A DNA stretch of 64,000 nucleotides from JALZKA01 sp963786495. Its GTDB lineage: Bacteria; Actinomycetota; Thermoleophilia; Solirubrobacterales; 70-9. How positions within the stretch are numbered: the stretch's first letter is position 1; every line of letters begins with the position of its first letter. The notes under the pieces were generated by a model. It did not search any database and was not told the origin of the DNA. It saw only the letters and a list, made by a program, of their open reading frames with translations. Both the position numbers and the translations under genes were made by a program. The stretch spans positions 1,498,471 through 1,562,470 of the forward strand of contig CAWAZL010000002.1 in the NCBI GenBank assembly GCA_963786495.1. Reading direction: 5' to 3'. Below, piece after piece: positions 25,821 to 35,862 of the stretch.

Positions 25821-26154
25821 CGGCCCCGGATCGCTAGGCGCCGACGAACGTGTGTGCGCCTCGTACATCTGCGGTCGCCCCGGCGGCCGCTGATGGAGAA
25901 GAAGGACGACATCCGGCAGGCCAACTCCGGCGCTGATCGCAGGCGTCGCCGCGGGTCTTAGGAGCCGAGAGAACGCCGCTCTGCGCAGGCGAGACCGTTG
26001 AGCGCATACGCGATGTGCGGCCCGCCGGCGAGCTAATCCGCGATCTCGCCGGCTAAAGCGCCTACTGGCGCGCAGCGACGGTTTTTCGTTGACACTTGGT
26101 GGGTAGTCGAGGAGTCACCCGACGCAGGTTCAGCCCAGGAGGGGCGAGCGAGAA
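25821..26154. other. 334-base gap with one strong inverted repeat
   Basis: No coding frame with good character was found. GCCGGCGAG at 26024-26032 pairs perfectly with CTCGCCGGC at 26045-26053. A TTGACA hexamer at 26089-26094 could be a -35 element for the transglycosylase gene, but no matching -10 is obvious. AGGAGG precedes the ATG at 26155. I looked for a c-di-AMP riboswitch and did not find its conserved core. Confidence 0.5.
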
Positions 26155-28471
26155 ATGTCAAGGAAGGCGCTGGCCGTTGTCGCGAACGTAGTCGCCGTAC
26201 TTGTCGTTGCGATCGGCGCGGTTGCCGCCAAGGCGGGGGTCCTCGACGACATCACTCAAGGCCTGCCCGATCTCGACGGCGACGGCATCGACCTGCCTGG
26301 CGGCGGCAACATCAACCTTCCGGGCGGAGGCAACAATGGCGGCGTGACCCTTCCCGGCGGCGGCGGGACCATCCCGCTGCCTGGCGGAGGCGGGAGCACC
26401 CCTTCGGTTCCTTCCACACCGGTCACACCTCCGGGCACGCCGACACCGCCTGACGGCGGAGGGACCGGCGGAGGCGAAGACGGCTCTGATGACGCGACCG
26501 CGGGTGGCGGCGGCAAGGGCGGCAAAGGCCAAGGCCATGCCGAGAACAATGACGAGCAGACGCCGGCGGAAGAGCGCCAGGAGGAGAACCAGGTCGACGA
26601 TCAGATCCGCCAGCCGGATGGCGTCCCGACCGCGGCCAACCCGACCCTGAGCTTGGCGACCTTCGGCCCTTCGCCGATCGGGATGCCGAACTTCATCATC
26701 GACCGCTTCACGATCCCGCCGTTCCTGCTGCCGATCTACCAGGCCTGCGGCACTGAGTACGGCGTGCCGTGGTACGTGCTCGCATCAATCAACCGGATCG
26801 AGACGGCATTCGGAACCAACCTGAACGTCTCTACCGCCGGCGCCCAGGGATGGATGCAGTTCATGCCGGCCACCTGGAAGGCGTACGGGGTCGACGCCAA
26901 CAACGACGGCCGCAAGGACCCCTACAACCCGGTCGACGCGATTTGCGGGGCGGCGAACTACCTGGAGGCCTCCGGTGCGCGGGAGGACCTCCCTGGAGCG
27001 ATCTTCGCCTACAACCATGCCGACTGGTACGTCGACGAGGTCCTTCTGTATGCCCGCCAGTACGCAAACATCCCTAGCGACCTCGTCAGCTCCATCACGG
27101 GCCTGACCGAGGGCGCGCGGTTCCCGGTAGCGGCCAACGCTCGCTATGCCGACGATGTGTCCGAGCGCGCGGCAAAGGGCAACACCGACCTTCCGCCATC
27201 GCCGACCCGCCGCGGGATCAACATCTATTCCAAGGAGGGAGCGTCCGCGATCGCGGTGAACGACGGGACGATCCAGAAGATCGGGAAGTCGAAGAAGCTC
27301 GGCAAGTACGTGGTGCTCGAGGACAACTACGGCAACCGCTTCACCTACGCGGAGCTTGGCTCGGTCGCTGAGGCCTACCCGGTCCCGCGCGAGCGCGACG
27401 ATGACTCCAAGGCAGAACATTCAGAGCGCCGAAACGAGGGAGGGCGGAAGACCGCGGAGTCCGCGCAGCCCGTCAACACCGAGGACCTCCGCGAGCGCAT
27501 CTCAGCATTCCCCGAGCGCGACGGCGCCGCTCCGATGTCGTTCGACCCCTCCGAGCGGGCGTTCGAACGGCTCGGGTACGAGAGCTTCGAGGCGCAGTTC
27601 GGCCCGCTCCGCTTCGACTGCCAAGCGGATGGAGCTCCGCCGGCTCGAAAAGGGCTCGAAGGTCCTCGCGGGCACCATTCTCGGCTCCGTAGGGTCCGGC
27701 GGCGAGCTCGCACCGCATCTGAACTTCGCGATCCGCCCGGCCGGACGCGGCGCGCCCCAGATCAATCCGAAGCCGATCCTCGACGGCTGGAAGCTTCTCG
27801 AGGCAACCCACCTCTACCGGGCGATGGGCAAGGACCCCTTCGCGGACAGCGCCGCCGAGCCCGGCCAGGTCCTCTTGATGTCGAAGGAGCAGGCGGCGCG
27901 CGCCCTCGTGGCGGAGTCCGGCGTCTCGATCTACGAATGTGGCGTCGCCGACATCCGCAGCGGCCAGATCGACGTGCGGATCATGCGCCTTCTGCTCTAT
28001 CTGGCTCGCAGCGGCTTCGACCTGACGGTCACCTCGCTCAAGTGCGGTCACGGCGTCTACACGAGCTCGGGCAACGTCAGCGCCCACTCGGTCGGAAGCG
28101 CAGTGGACATCGCTCAGATCAACGGCTTGCCGGTCCTCGGCAACCAGGGATCCGGCTCGATCACCGAGACGCTCATCGAGCAGATCCTCGAGCTACAGGG
28201 CGCGATGACTCCCGATCAGGTCATTTCCTTGATGGAGATGGGCGGCCCGACGTTTGCGATGGGCGATCACGCGGACCACGTCCACGTCGGCTACGGCATC
28301 TCCGGTGCCCCGACGCCGGGCGGCGTACTGGCTGAGGGGCTCGCGACGGACGAGCGCCTGCTCGACGACTCGCAATGGCGGCGGCTGATCCAGCGCCTCG
28401 GCGAGATCGAGAACCCGAAGGTCAAGCCAACGAAGAAGCGCCGCGCCTCGGTCGCACACAAGGGCGAGTAA
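26155..28471 (+). CDS. Secreted SLT + degenerate LytM + M15-like cell-wall protein, frameshifted
   Basis: A signal peptide (1-25) is followed by a long Gly/Pro linker (about 35-125). A lytic transglycosylase domain follows: GVPWYVLASINRIETAFG with the catalytic Glu, GAQGWMQFMPATW and FAYNHADWYV. Next comes an M23/LytM-like fold (RRGINIYSKEG, KYVVLEDNYGNRFTYAEL), in which the usual metal His and Asp are replaced. The last domain has an M15-like metal pattern (SAHSVGSAVDI, DHADHVHVGY). The frame changes near 27619: one extra base between FD and AKRMELRRL joins the two frames to about 770 residues. Likely role is peptidoglycan cleavage or remodelling. The final domain stays in frame to the TAA at 28471. 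Confidence 0.82.
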
Positions 28472-28478
28472 CTGCCGC

Positions 28479-29587
28479 TTAGTCCCCGAGCACGCTGTCG
28501 GCGACGGCCCGAGTCAAGGCCGATCCCGTCCGGGCTAGGTCCCATCCCGCACTCTCGTCCCGGAAGCGGTTGGTGATCCAGAACACCGTCACGCCTTCGT
28601 CGAGGAGCTTGGTCAGGACTCCGAACGACCAGCCGTTACCCCCATCGTGGAAGGCGACCTTCCCGTACTCGTCCGCGCGAAGAAGTGCCCAGCCGTAGCC
28701 GTAATACGAGTCGCCTCCCTTCTCCTCCAACACGTATGGGCGAAACAGCCGGTTCTTGGCTTGGCCGTCGAGGACCTCGTCGCCGGCTAGAGCTACGTGC
28801 CAGCGGTACATGTCCCGCGCCGTCGAGAGCAGCCCGCCGTTCCCACGCAGGTTCCAGTACGGGCCATCCTCGGCCCACGCGTGCTCGAACGGCTTGCCCT
28901 GCGCTTCGTCGTGCTCGTCGTACTCGACGGCGACGTCATCTGAAGGCCAGTCCGGCAACACGTACCCGGTCGCCGTCATTCCTGCGGGCTCGAAGAGGTG
29001 CTCGGAGAGAAACTCCTCGTAGCTCGTCCCGGATTCCTTTTCGATGATCGCCGCAAGGAGGCTGTAGCCCAGGTTTGAGTAGTGGTGTTCCTCGCCGGGA
29101 GGTGACACGAGCTCCGACTGAAGTGCGCCGGCGACCATCTCGTCTCGGGCCACAGGTTCGTAGTCACCGCCGAGTGCCTCCTTTAGCCCGGAGGTGTGCG
29201 TCATGAGTTGGTGGACCGTGATCTCACGCTTATCGGAGGGGACCGGCCCCAGGTACTTGCTGATGGGGTCGGTCACTCGAAGCTTTCCGAGCATCTCAGC
29301 TTCAGGATCGCGGCGGCCGTGAACTGCTTCGTCATCGACATGACGTCGTAGACGGTGTCGCAGGTCGCCGGTCTTCGGGCCTCGCGGTCGGCGAGTCCAA
29401 ATCCCGCGCAGTGGATCATCTCGTCGTCCCGAGCTGCGAGGAGCGTGCCGCTGGCTCGCGGCGGCAGCATCGCGTCAAGGACCCGCTCCATGGAGGGATC
29501 GGTCGCGTCGGCGGGGCGATCGCTCGGCGATCCTTGGTCATCGTCGCCGCATCCGGCGATACCGACGACGGCGAACACGAGTGCCAC
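28479..29587 (-). CDS. Beta-lactamase-fold serine hydrolase lipoprotein, frameshifted
   Basis: The protein has a lipoprotein signal (VVGIAGCGDDD) and a class C beta-lactamase / D,D-peptidase fold. The catalytic SxxK is SMTK within DVMSMTKQF. YSN is the second motif, and HDGGNGW replaces KTG. The frame breaks near 29297: ILKL is followed by RCSE in one frame and by EMLGKLRVTDPIS in the other, consistent with one lost G. About 369 codons result. Substrate may be a peptide or ester rather than a beta-lactam. It converges on the transglycosylase gene with a 7-base gap. Confidence 0.8.
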
Positions 29588-29619
29588 CGAATGGATCCTG
29601 ATCGGTTGGCAGGCAGGCT

Positions 29620-30648
29620 CTACTCAGCCTCGCCGGACTCCGCCCAGAGGTTGACGCCGCCCTCGCTTGCATGGCGGTCGATCTCCGTCAGCTCGTCGCT
29701 CGTGATCTCGAGCGAGTCCAGGGCTGCCACGTTCTGCTCGAGCTGGCGGACGCTCGACGCGCCGACCAGCGTCGATGTAACGCGCGCGTCGCGAAGCGTC
29801 CAGGCCAGCGCCAGCTGGGCGAGGCTTTGGCCGCGGTTGGATGCGACGTCGTTCAGCGCGCGGATCCGGTCGAGGTTCTCCTCGGTCAGCCAGTCGGGGT
29901 CGAGGGAATCGTCGCGGGCGGCTCGCGAGTCCTCGGGAATGCCGTCCAGGTAGCGGTCCGTGAGCATTCCCTGGGCGAGCGGGGTGAAGACGATGCACCC
30001 GATGCCTTCGTCGCCGAGCACGTCGAGAAGCTCGGTCTCGATCCAGCGGTTGAGCATCGAGTACGAGGGCTGGTGAATGGTCAGCGGCGTGCCGAGGTCG
30101 CGGAGGATCTCGGCGGCGCGCTTGGTTCGCTCGGGTGAATACGACGAGATCCCGGCATAGAGCGCCTTGCCTTGCCGGACGGCGGTGTCGAGCGCGCCCA
30201 TCGTCTCCTCGAGAGGAGTGTCGGGGTCGGCGCGGTGCGAGTAGAAGATGTCCACGTAGTCGAGGCCCATGCGCTGAAGGCTCTGGTCGAGGCTCGCCAG
30301 CAGGTACTTGCGCGAGCCCCGGTCTCCGTAAGGCCCAGGCCACATGTCCCACCCCGCCTTGGTCGAGATGATCATCTCGTCGCGATAGGGCCGCAGGTCT
30401 TCCTTCAGCACCTGGCCGAAGGTTGTCTCGGCGGAGCCGTAGGGCGGGCCGTAATTGTTGGCGAGGTCGAAGTGCGTGATGCCGAGGTCAAATGCCCGCC
30501 GCAGGATCGCCCGAGAGGTCTCGATGGGGCGGTCGCCGCCGAAGTTGTGCCAGAGCCCGAGCGAGATGGCGGGCAGGTCGAGCCCGCTGCGCCCGCAGCG
30601 CCTGTAGTGCATCGAGTCGTAGCGTTGGTCCGCGGCCGTGAATGTCAT
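29620..30648 (-). CDS. Aldo/keto reductase, YghZ-like
   Basis: The 342-residue TIM-barrel NAD(P)H oxidoreductase carries the tetrad: Asp and Tyr in FDLANNYGPPYGSAE, Lys in IISTKAGW and His in IFYSHRADPDTP. The motif series YRRCGRSGLDLPAISLGLW and NFGGDRP resembles L-glyceraldehyde-3-phosphate reductase YghZ. It reduces aldehydes or ketones, and the substrate is not known. It lies 10 bases after the neighbouring PLP enzyme on the same strand, so the two may be co-transcribed. Confidence 0.9.
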   Translation of the reverse strand: MTFTAADQRYDSMHYRRCGRSGLDLPAISLGLWHNFGGDRPIETSRAILRRAFDLGITHFDLANNYGPPYGSAETTFGQVLKEDLRPYRDEMIISTKAGWDMWPGPYGDRGSRKYLLASLDQSLQRMGLDYVDIFYSHRADPDTPLEETMGALDTAVRQGKALYAGISSYSPERTKRAAEILRDLGTPLTIHQPSYSMLNRWIETELLDVLGDEGIGCIVFTPLAQGMLTDRYLDGIPEDSRAARDDSLDPDWLTEENLDRIRALNDVASNRGQSLAQLALAWTLRDARVTSTLVGASSVRQLEQNVAALDSLEITSDELTEIDRHASEGGVNLWAESGEAE

Positions 30649-30658
30649 GCCCGTAGGT

Positions 30659-31798
30659 CTACAGGACCTCGTCGAGGCAGGTCAGGGTGCGCTCTACGTC
30701 CTCGTCGGTGGTGTAGAGATGCACAGAGAACCGGATACCGTCACCGCGCCTGGAGGCAACGACGTGGGCAGCACTCAGGTGCGCCGCGATCTCGGCCGAA
30801 TCGGCCCCTGGAAAGCTTGCGTTGACGATTGCCGAACGGTCTCCGTCGGCAAGGGGAGAGGTGACCTCCAGATTCCTGGCGAGCAATCCTTCGATCAAGC
30901 GGTCGGCCAGCTTCAGGTCGTACTCGTGAACGCGGTCGATCCCGATGTCGAGCAGGAACTCGATCGAGCGCGACAGGCCGATCGCGCAGCCATAGGCCAT
31001 CGTGCTGAACTCGAACCGCCGCGCGGTGGGCGGGAGGTCGAGCCGGTCCGCTCGGAGGCTCCACATGTCCTCATGGCTACGGAACCCGACCAATCCCGGC
31101 GCCAGCTCGGCCTGCAGATGTGGGGCGATGTACATGACGGCCGCGCCATACGGCCCGCAGAGCCACTTGTAGCCGGAGGACACGATGACGTCGAGCGCGT
31201 CGGCGCGAGCGTCGATGGGGATCGCGCCCGCCGATTGCGTGGCGTCGACGACGAAGAGAGCATCATGATCGTGAGCGGCCTCGGCCAGGCTCGTGAGGTC
31301 GAACTGCTGGCCGGTTCCGTACTCGACGTGTGAGATGCACACGACGGCCGTGTCCTTGTCGATCAGGCGCAGGATGTCGTCGAGACGGACCGGGCCGTCC
31401 TCGCCCTGGGCGAGCCTGATCTCACTGCCGGTATTAGTCGCAACCCGCTGCCAGGGATAGATCGTGCTCGGAAAGGCAAGGGCAGTGCCGACGACGTTCG
31501 TGCTCTTCCCGGGCGCGACCGCCCAGGCCAGCGAGCCGAGAAGCTCCGTTGCACTCGATCCCACGGCGATGTCTTCGGGCGCCGCGTTGAACAGCCGTGC
31601 AGCTGCCCGATGCAGACCGTCGAACACGCCGGACTCGACGGCCTCGTGCAAGGCAACGCTGCCGTTGTCCGCTACTTCGCGCTGCCAATCAACGATCGCC
31701 TGTGTGGCCCCCCGGTACATCAACGTGATGTTCGCGGCGTCCAGGTAGGCGTACTGCTTCGACCCTGGGAAATCGTCGGCGTCGACCAAGCGGCTCAT
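30659..31798 (-). CDS. Class V aminotransferase / NifS-like PLP enzyme
   Basis: This 379-residue fold-type I enzyme has HVEYGTGQQFDL, VVDATQSAGAIPIDA (cofactor Asp) and SSGYKWLCGPYG with the PLP lysine. The start is MSRLVDADDF at 31798, and the long upstream frame is shadow of the RCC1-like gene. No cysteine-loop typical of a desulfurase is apparent, so a cysteine desulfurase role is not supported. Kynureninase- or isopenicillin-epimerase-like chemistry is possible. A similar but different enzyme lies at 33755-34981. Confidence 0.82.
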   Translation of the reverse strand: MSRLVDADDFPGSKQYAYLDAANITLMYRGATQAIVDWQREVADNGSVALHEAVESGVFDGLHRAAARLFNAAPEDIAVGSSATELLGSLAWAVAPGKSTNVVGTALAFPSTIYPWQRVATNTGSEIRLAQGEDGPVRLDDILRLIDKDTAVVCISHVEYGTGQQFDLTSLAEAAHDHDALFVVDATQSAGAIPIDARADALDVIVSSGYKWLCGPYGAAVMYIAPHLQAELAPGLVGFRSHEDMWSLRADRLDLPPTARRFEFSTMAYGCAIGLSRSIEFLLDIGIDRVHEYDLKLADRLIEGLLARNLEVTSPLADGDRSAIVNASFPGADSAEIAAHLSAAHVVASRRGDGIRFSVHLYTTDEDVERTLTCLDEVL

Positions 31799-31879
31799 TC
31801 CCACAGGGTCTAGCAGTGTTACGCTGCCCAAGAGGTGTAGGGGAGCGGCAGACCGCGCCCTGTAAACGAAGGGGGAAAC

Positions 31880-32815
31880 ATGCCGGGCACGGGGACGGAT
31901 TTGGGATTTGGAAACTGGCGGCGCCGCCTTGTGCTGAGCCTCGCGCTGGGCTGTGGAGTGCTGCTCGCCGGCCCTGCCGGAGCGCTTGCCAGCCACGATG
32001 AGCGGCACGTCTGCGGCGTGAAACTCAACCACGAGGTCGCCTGTTGGGGGCAGGACGACGAGGGCCAGGCGACGCCGAAGCCGGGGAGCTTCCGCTCGGT
32101 GAGCGCCGGCTATGCCTTTACCTGCGGCATCAAGATCAACGACAAGATCGTGTGCTGGGGCGCCAACGATTACGACCAGAAGAGCGACGCGCCGAGTGGG
32201 TCGAACTTCCGCTCGATCAGCGCCGGTGCTTACCACGCCTGCGCGGTGAAGCAGAGCGACGAGATCGTCTGCTGGGGCAAGGACGACGAGAACCAGGTGA
32301 GCGACGCGCCGAACGCGTCCAACTTCCGCTCGGTCAGCAGCGGCGGCGCGTTCAGCTGCGGCGTCAAGACCAATGATGACGTTGTTTGCTGGGGCATCGA
32401 CGACTATCAGCAACTAAGCGACGCCCCGGATTCGAACATCCGCTCGCTCAGCGTCGGCACCTACACCGGCTGCGGCGTCAAGACCAACGACAAGGTCGCC
32501 TGCTGGGGCGACGAGAGTTACTCGTATAAGAGCGAGGCGCCGAACGCGACGAACTTCGAGTCAGCCGGCAGCGGCTACGAGCACAGCTGCGCGCTGAAGC
32601 TCGACGGGAAGATCACCTGCTGGGGTGATGACAGCTACAACCAGGTCGGTGACAAGCCGGATGGCACTTTCCGAGAGCTCAACGTCGGCAGCGCCCACAG
32701 CTGCGCGATCAAGCCCAACGACAAGGTCGTCTGCTGGGGGTCCGACGAGATCGGCCAGGTGAGCGACACCCCCAATGCCGGGTTCCGGTCGGTAGACGCG
32801 GCCACCTACGGCTAG
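31880..32815 (+). CDS. Secreted RCC1-like repeat protein
   Basis: The 311-residue protein has an N-terminal basic stretch and signal peptide (about 15-38). Seven repeats of about 37 residues follow, each with a C-x-x-K-x5-CWG strand (such as CGVKTNDKVACWG) and a FRSVSAG-like strand. This is the RCC1 / BNR-like propeller pattern found in secreted bacterial proteins, here in a short acidic-loop form. The paired cysteines in each repeat probably form disulfides outside the cell. No enzymatic motif is seen; a binding or adhesion role is the best guess. A promoter probably lies in the 81-base gap upstream. Confidence 0.85.
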   Translation: MPGTGTDLGFGNWRRRLVLSLALGCGVLLAGPAGALASHDERHVCGVKLNHEVACWGQDDEGQATPKPGSFRSVSAGYAFTCGIKINDKIVCWGANDYDQKSDAPSGSNFRSISAGAYHACAVKQSDEIVCWGKDDENQVSDAPNASNFRSVSSGGAFSCGVKTNDDVVCWGIDDYQQLSDAPDSNIRSLSVGTYTGCGVKTNDKVACWGDESYSYKSEAPNATNFESAGSGYEHSCALKLDGKITCWGDDSYNQVGDKPDGTFRELNVGSAHSCAIKPNDKVVCWGSDEIGQVSDTPNAGFRSVDAATYG

Positions 32816-32857
32816 ACGCCTCGGCTCACCCCCAGTACGGGGCACGGGTGATCTCCG

Positions 32858-33751
32858 TCAGTGGTAAAGGGTTCCGTTGGCGACGATCACGCATGTCGCG
32901 GTGATGGTCACACGGTCGTTCAGAATGCCGATCTCGATCCGACTCGGCCGGCCGATCAGATGGCCTTGTTCGATCGTGATTGTCGAACCATCGCCGCTCC
33001 GGCCCTGGGCGACGAGGTGGCTGGCAAGCGGGCCGGCCGCGGTGCCCGTCGCTGGGTCCTCGGCAATACCCACTGTCGGGTTGAAGAAGCGCGCGTAGGC
33101 GGTGGAACCTGGTTCGATCGGATCGAGGCTGAAGAGGTAGCAACCCTCGCCGTCAACGGTGCGCAGGACCTCCCTCAGGCGAGGGACATCCGGGACCGCC
33201 TGATCGACAGCCGCTCGACTCTGAGCCTGGACCAGCAGGTGCGGAGCCCCGGTTGACACGACCTGAGTCGAAAGATCGTCGCCGAGGTCGGCGGCTGTCA
33301 ACCCCAGCGACGCGGCAAGCTCGTCACGGTCATCTACGACACCGCCCCATTGCGGCGGCTTCTGCTCCATAGCGATCGCCCGCGGGCGCCCGTCCTCCGC
33401 GGTCACCTCCACGGGCAACACCTGTCCGCCGATCACCTGCAGAAAGCGGTTCTCGCCGTCGGAGAGCGTGAGGCGACCGGCCGATGCAAGCCACCACCAG
33501 GCACCGAGCGCGTTGTGGCCCGCTCCGCCCACTTCGACCCCGGCTGGAGTGAAAGACCGCAGCCTCCAAGCCACCTCTTCGATGGTTGACGGCTGAACGA
33601 AGGTGGTTTCGGACTGGTTGAACTCTCGCGCGATCGCACGCATCAGGTCCACGTCGAGGTCCTCGTCGTTTACGACCACGGCCAGCGGATTGCCGCTCAG
33701 TGGAGTGACGGCGAACACGTCGACGAGGGAGAATTGCAGTGGCCCTGCCAC
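32858..33751 (-). CDS. PhzF-like isomerase
   Basis: The 297-residue protein has the diaminopimelate-epimerase-like double fold of the PhzF family: FAVTPLSGNPLAVV, the catalytic Glu in FNQSETTFV (E48), RSFTPAGVEVGGAGH and FFNPTVGIAEDPATGTAAGPLA. No phenazine genes are present, so it is more probably an uncharacterised amino-acid or epimerase-like isomerase. Its ATG lies 3 bases after the stop of the PLP enzyme upstream, so one transcript is likely. Confidence 0.88.
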   Translation of the reverse strand: MAGPLQFSLVDVFAVTPLSGNPLAVVVNDEDLDVDLMRAIAREFNQSETTFVQPSTIEEVAWRLRSFTPAGVEVGGAGHNALGAWWWLASAGRLTLSDGENRFLQVIGGQVLPVEVTAEDGRPRAIAMEQKPPQWGGVVDDRDELAASLGLTAADLGDDLSTQVVSTGAPHLLVQAQSRAAVDQAVPDVPRLREVLRTVDGEGCYLFSLDPIEPGSTAYARFFNPTVGIAEDPATGTAAGPLASHLVAQGRSGDGSTITIEQGHLIGRPSRIEIGILNDRVTITATCVIVANGTLYH

Positions 33752-33754
33752 GGG

Positions 33755-34981
33755 TCAACGCCCTGCCAGAGCCGCGACGGCAGCGACGAGGCGGTCGATT
33801 TCCTCAGCGGTGTTGTAGAGCACGATGGCGGCGCGGATCGCGCCCCCGGTATCGGCGAGGCCGTAGCGGCTCATCAACTCGTAGGCGTAGTTGTCGCCAT
33901 CCCATACGGCGATGCCCTCGTCGGCCAGATGCGCGGCAACGCCCTTGGGCGTGTGTCCGTCAACGACGAAGGACACGGTCGACGTGCGCAGTCGCGGCGC
34001 TCCGAGGATGCGAACGCCGTCAATGGCGGAGAGGCCGGCGGCCAGCTGGTCGAGCAGGCTCTTGAGTCGCGGCTCGATCGCAGCGAACGTGGCGAGCAGC
34101 CGGGTCCGCCGATCGCCCGGCGCATCGGTGAGGCCGGCGAGCCAGTCCACGGCGGCTCGGACTCCGGCGAGCAGCTCGAAGGGCGGCGTGCCCTGTTCGA
34201 AGCGCCCCGGCACATCGTCCGTTGCGGGAACGAGCTTCGCCGGCCGCAGGTCCTCCAGCAGCGCGGGATCGGCGATGACAGCGCCCGTGTGCGGACCGCA
34301 GAACTTGTATGACGAGCACGCGTAGAAGTCGGCCCCCAGGTCCGCCACGTCGGTCGGCACATGCGGCGTCGAGTGCACGCCATCCACGTAGGCGAGGCCG
34401 CCGGCGCGGTGGGTCGCGGCGCAGATCGCGCGCACGTCGGGCCGGGTGCCGATCGCGTTCGAGGCGGCGGTCACCGCGACGAGCCGGGTGCGCTCTGAGA
34501 GCACGCTCTCGACCGACTCAACTGGCAGCTCGCCGGTTTCGACGTCGAACTCGGCGACGCGCACGGTCGCGCCGGCGCGCTCGGCGGCAAGCCACCAGGG
34601 GCGGATGTTGGCGTCGTGATCGAGCGAGGTCACTACCACCTCGTCGCCGGGTCCCCAGGCGCGCGAAAGCGTGTCGGCGATCCGGAACGTGAGCGTCGTC
34701 ATGCTCGGGCCCAGAACGACTCCCTCCGGCACGCCGCCGACGAGATCGGCAATCGCGGACCGCGCCTCGGCCACGGCCTGACCGCTCACATCGCTCGCGG
34801 CGAACGCGCCGCCCACGTTTGACATCGCTGTGACGAGACCCTCCGCGACGGCGTCGATGACAGCCTGCGGCGCCTGCGTTCCACCGGCACCGTCGAGGGC
34901 CGCGACCTCCCAAGACAGCCCAGGGAACTGAGCACGGATTCGGTCGGTGGGGAGGAGCTGCGACATCGCCTCGGTCGGCAT
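33755..34981 (-). CDS. Class V aminotransferase family protein
   Basis: The roughly 408-residue PLP enzyme has LDHDANIRPWW, VTAASNAIGTRPDV, YVDGVHSTPHVPTDV and CSSYKFCGPHTGAVI with the PLP lysine. This pattern fits the kynureninase / cysteine-desulfurase-like family of class V. The start is MPTEAM at 34981 or MSQLL at 34966, and neither has a clear ribosome site. It is divergent from dimethylargininase by 41 bases and upstream of the PhzF-like gene. Together these suggest small-scale amino-acid conversion. Confidence 0.82.
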   Translation of the reverse strand: MPTEAMSQLLPTDRIRAQFPGLSWEVAALDGAGGTQAPQAVIDAVAEGLVTAMSNVGGAFAASDVSGQAVAEARSAIADLVGGVPEGVVLGPSMTTLTFRIADTLSRAWGPGDEVVVTSLDHDANIRPWWLAAERAGATVRVAEFDVETGELPVESVESVLSERTRLVAVTAASNAIGTRPDVRAICAATHRAGGLAYVDGVHSTPHVPTDVADLGADFYACSSYKFCGPHTGAVIADPALLEDLRPAKLVPATDDVPGRFEQGTPPFELLAGVRAAVDWLAGLTDAPGDRRTRLLATFAAIEPRLKSLLDQLAAGLSAIDGVRILGAPRLRTSTVSFVVDGHTPKGVAAHLADEGIAVWDGDNYAYELMSRYGLADTGGAIRAAIVLYNTAEEIDRLVAAVAALAGR

Positions 34982-35022
34982 CCCCGGAAGTATCCCGGGC
35001 GTGCCGCTGCGACACTGCCCCG

Positions 35023-35799
35023 GTGCGTCCGCATCTGCTCGTTCGCCAGCCGTCTCCGCGCCTTGCCTCCGGGGAGTTGACGCACCTGGATCGCACACCG
35101 GTTGATGTCGGTCTGGCGCTCCAGCAATGGCAGGATTACGTCGAGGCGTTTCGCGCTCATGGGTGGCTTGTGACCGAGCTAGAGCCCGCAGACGAGCACC
35201 CTGATGGAGTGTTTGTCGAGGACACCCTCGTGATCTTCGACGACCTCGCGGTATTGACGAGTCCAGGCGCGCCGACCCGCGTAGGCGAGCTCGCGTCCAC
35301 ACAAGAAGGTCTGGATCGCTTGGTCGCCGGTGGCCTGCCCATCGAGGTCGCGCGCATCAGGCCTCCCGGGCATCTCGACGGCGGCGACGTGCTCAAGGTC
35401 GGGCGCGTCGCCTACGTCGGCCGGAGCTCCCGGACCGACGCGGAAGGCATCGCTCAACTGCGGAAGCTGATCGAGCCGGGCGGATGGACCGTGAAGGAGG
35501 TACCGGTCACCAGGGTGCTCCACCTGAAGTCCGCCGTCACGGCGCTGCCCGACGGCACGATCATCGGCTGGCCGCCCAACATCGACGACCCGGACGTCTA
35601 CCCGCAGTTCCTCCCCGTGGCCGAGGAGCACGGGACCGCCGTGGTTGATCTGAACGGCGACCGCATTCTTATGTCCGCCGACGCCCCACGCACCGCGGAG
35701 TTGCTCGCGGCCCGCGGGCTGGCGGTAACGCGGGTCCCGCTGAGCGAGTTCGAGAAGCTCGAGGGCTGCGTCACGTGCCTGTCGGTCCGCCTCCGCTGA
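35023..35799 (+). CDS. Dimethylargininase-like amidinotransferase-fold enzyme
   Basis: The 258-residue protein with a GTG start has the pentein fold of dimethylarginine dimethylaminohydrolase: FVEDTLVIFDDLAV, RIRPPGHLDGGDVLKVG, HLKSAVTALPDG with the catalytic His, and LEGCVTCLSVRL with the catalytic Cys. Such enzymes hydrolyse methylated arginine to citrulline and an amine. Length matches the family (about 250-285). It precedes the ECF-sigma remnant. Confidence 0.87.
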   Translation: MRPHLLVRQPSPRLASGELTHLDRTPVDVGLALQQWQDYVEAFRAHGWLVTELEPADEHPDGVFVEDTLVIFDDLAVLTSPGAPTRVGELASTQEGLDRLVAGGLPIEVARIRPPGHLDGGDVLKVGRVAYVGRSSRTDAEGIAQLRKLIEPGGWTVKEVPVTRVLHLKSAVTALPDGTIIGWPPNIDDPDVYPQFLPVAEEHGTAVVDLNGDRILMSADAPRTAELLAARGLAVTRVPLSEFEKLEGCVTCLSVRLR

Positions 35800-35862
35800 G
35801 CTCCTTTATCGGTAGTACGGTCGCTGCCGGAGACGCGATGCGCGACGGGGACACGACAGCGG

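Noticed and set aside
26024..26154. c-di-AMP (ydaO) riboswitch upstream of the cell-wall hydrolase gene
   Set aside because: Such genes often have one, but I found no conserved core. The visible hairpin GCCGGCGAG/CTCGCCGGC is just an inverted repeat.
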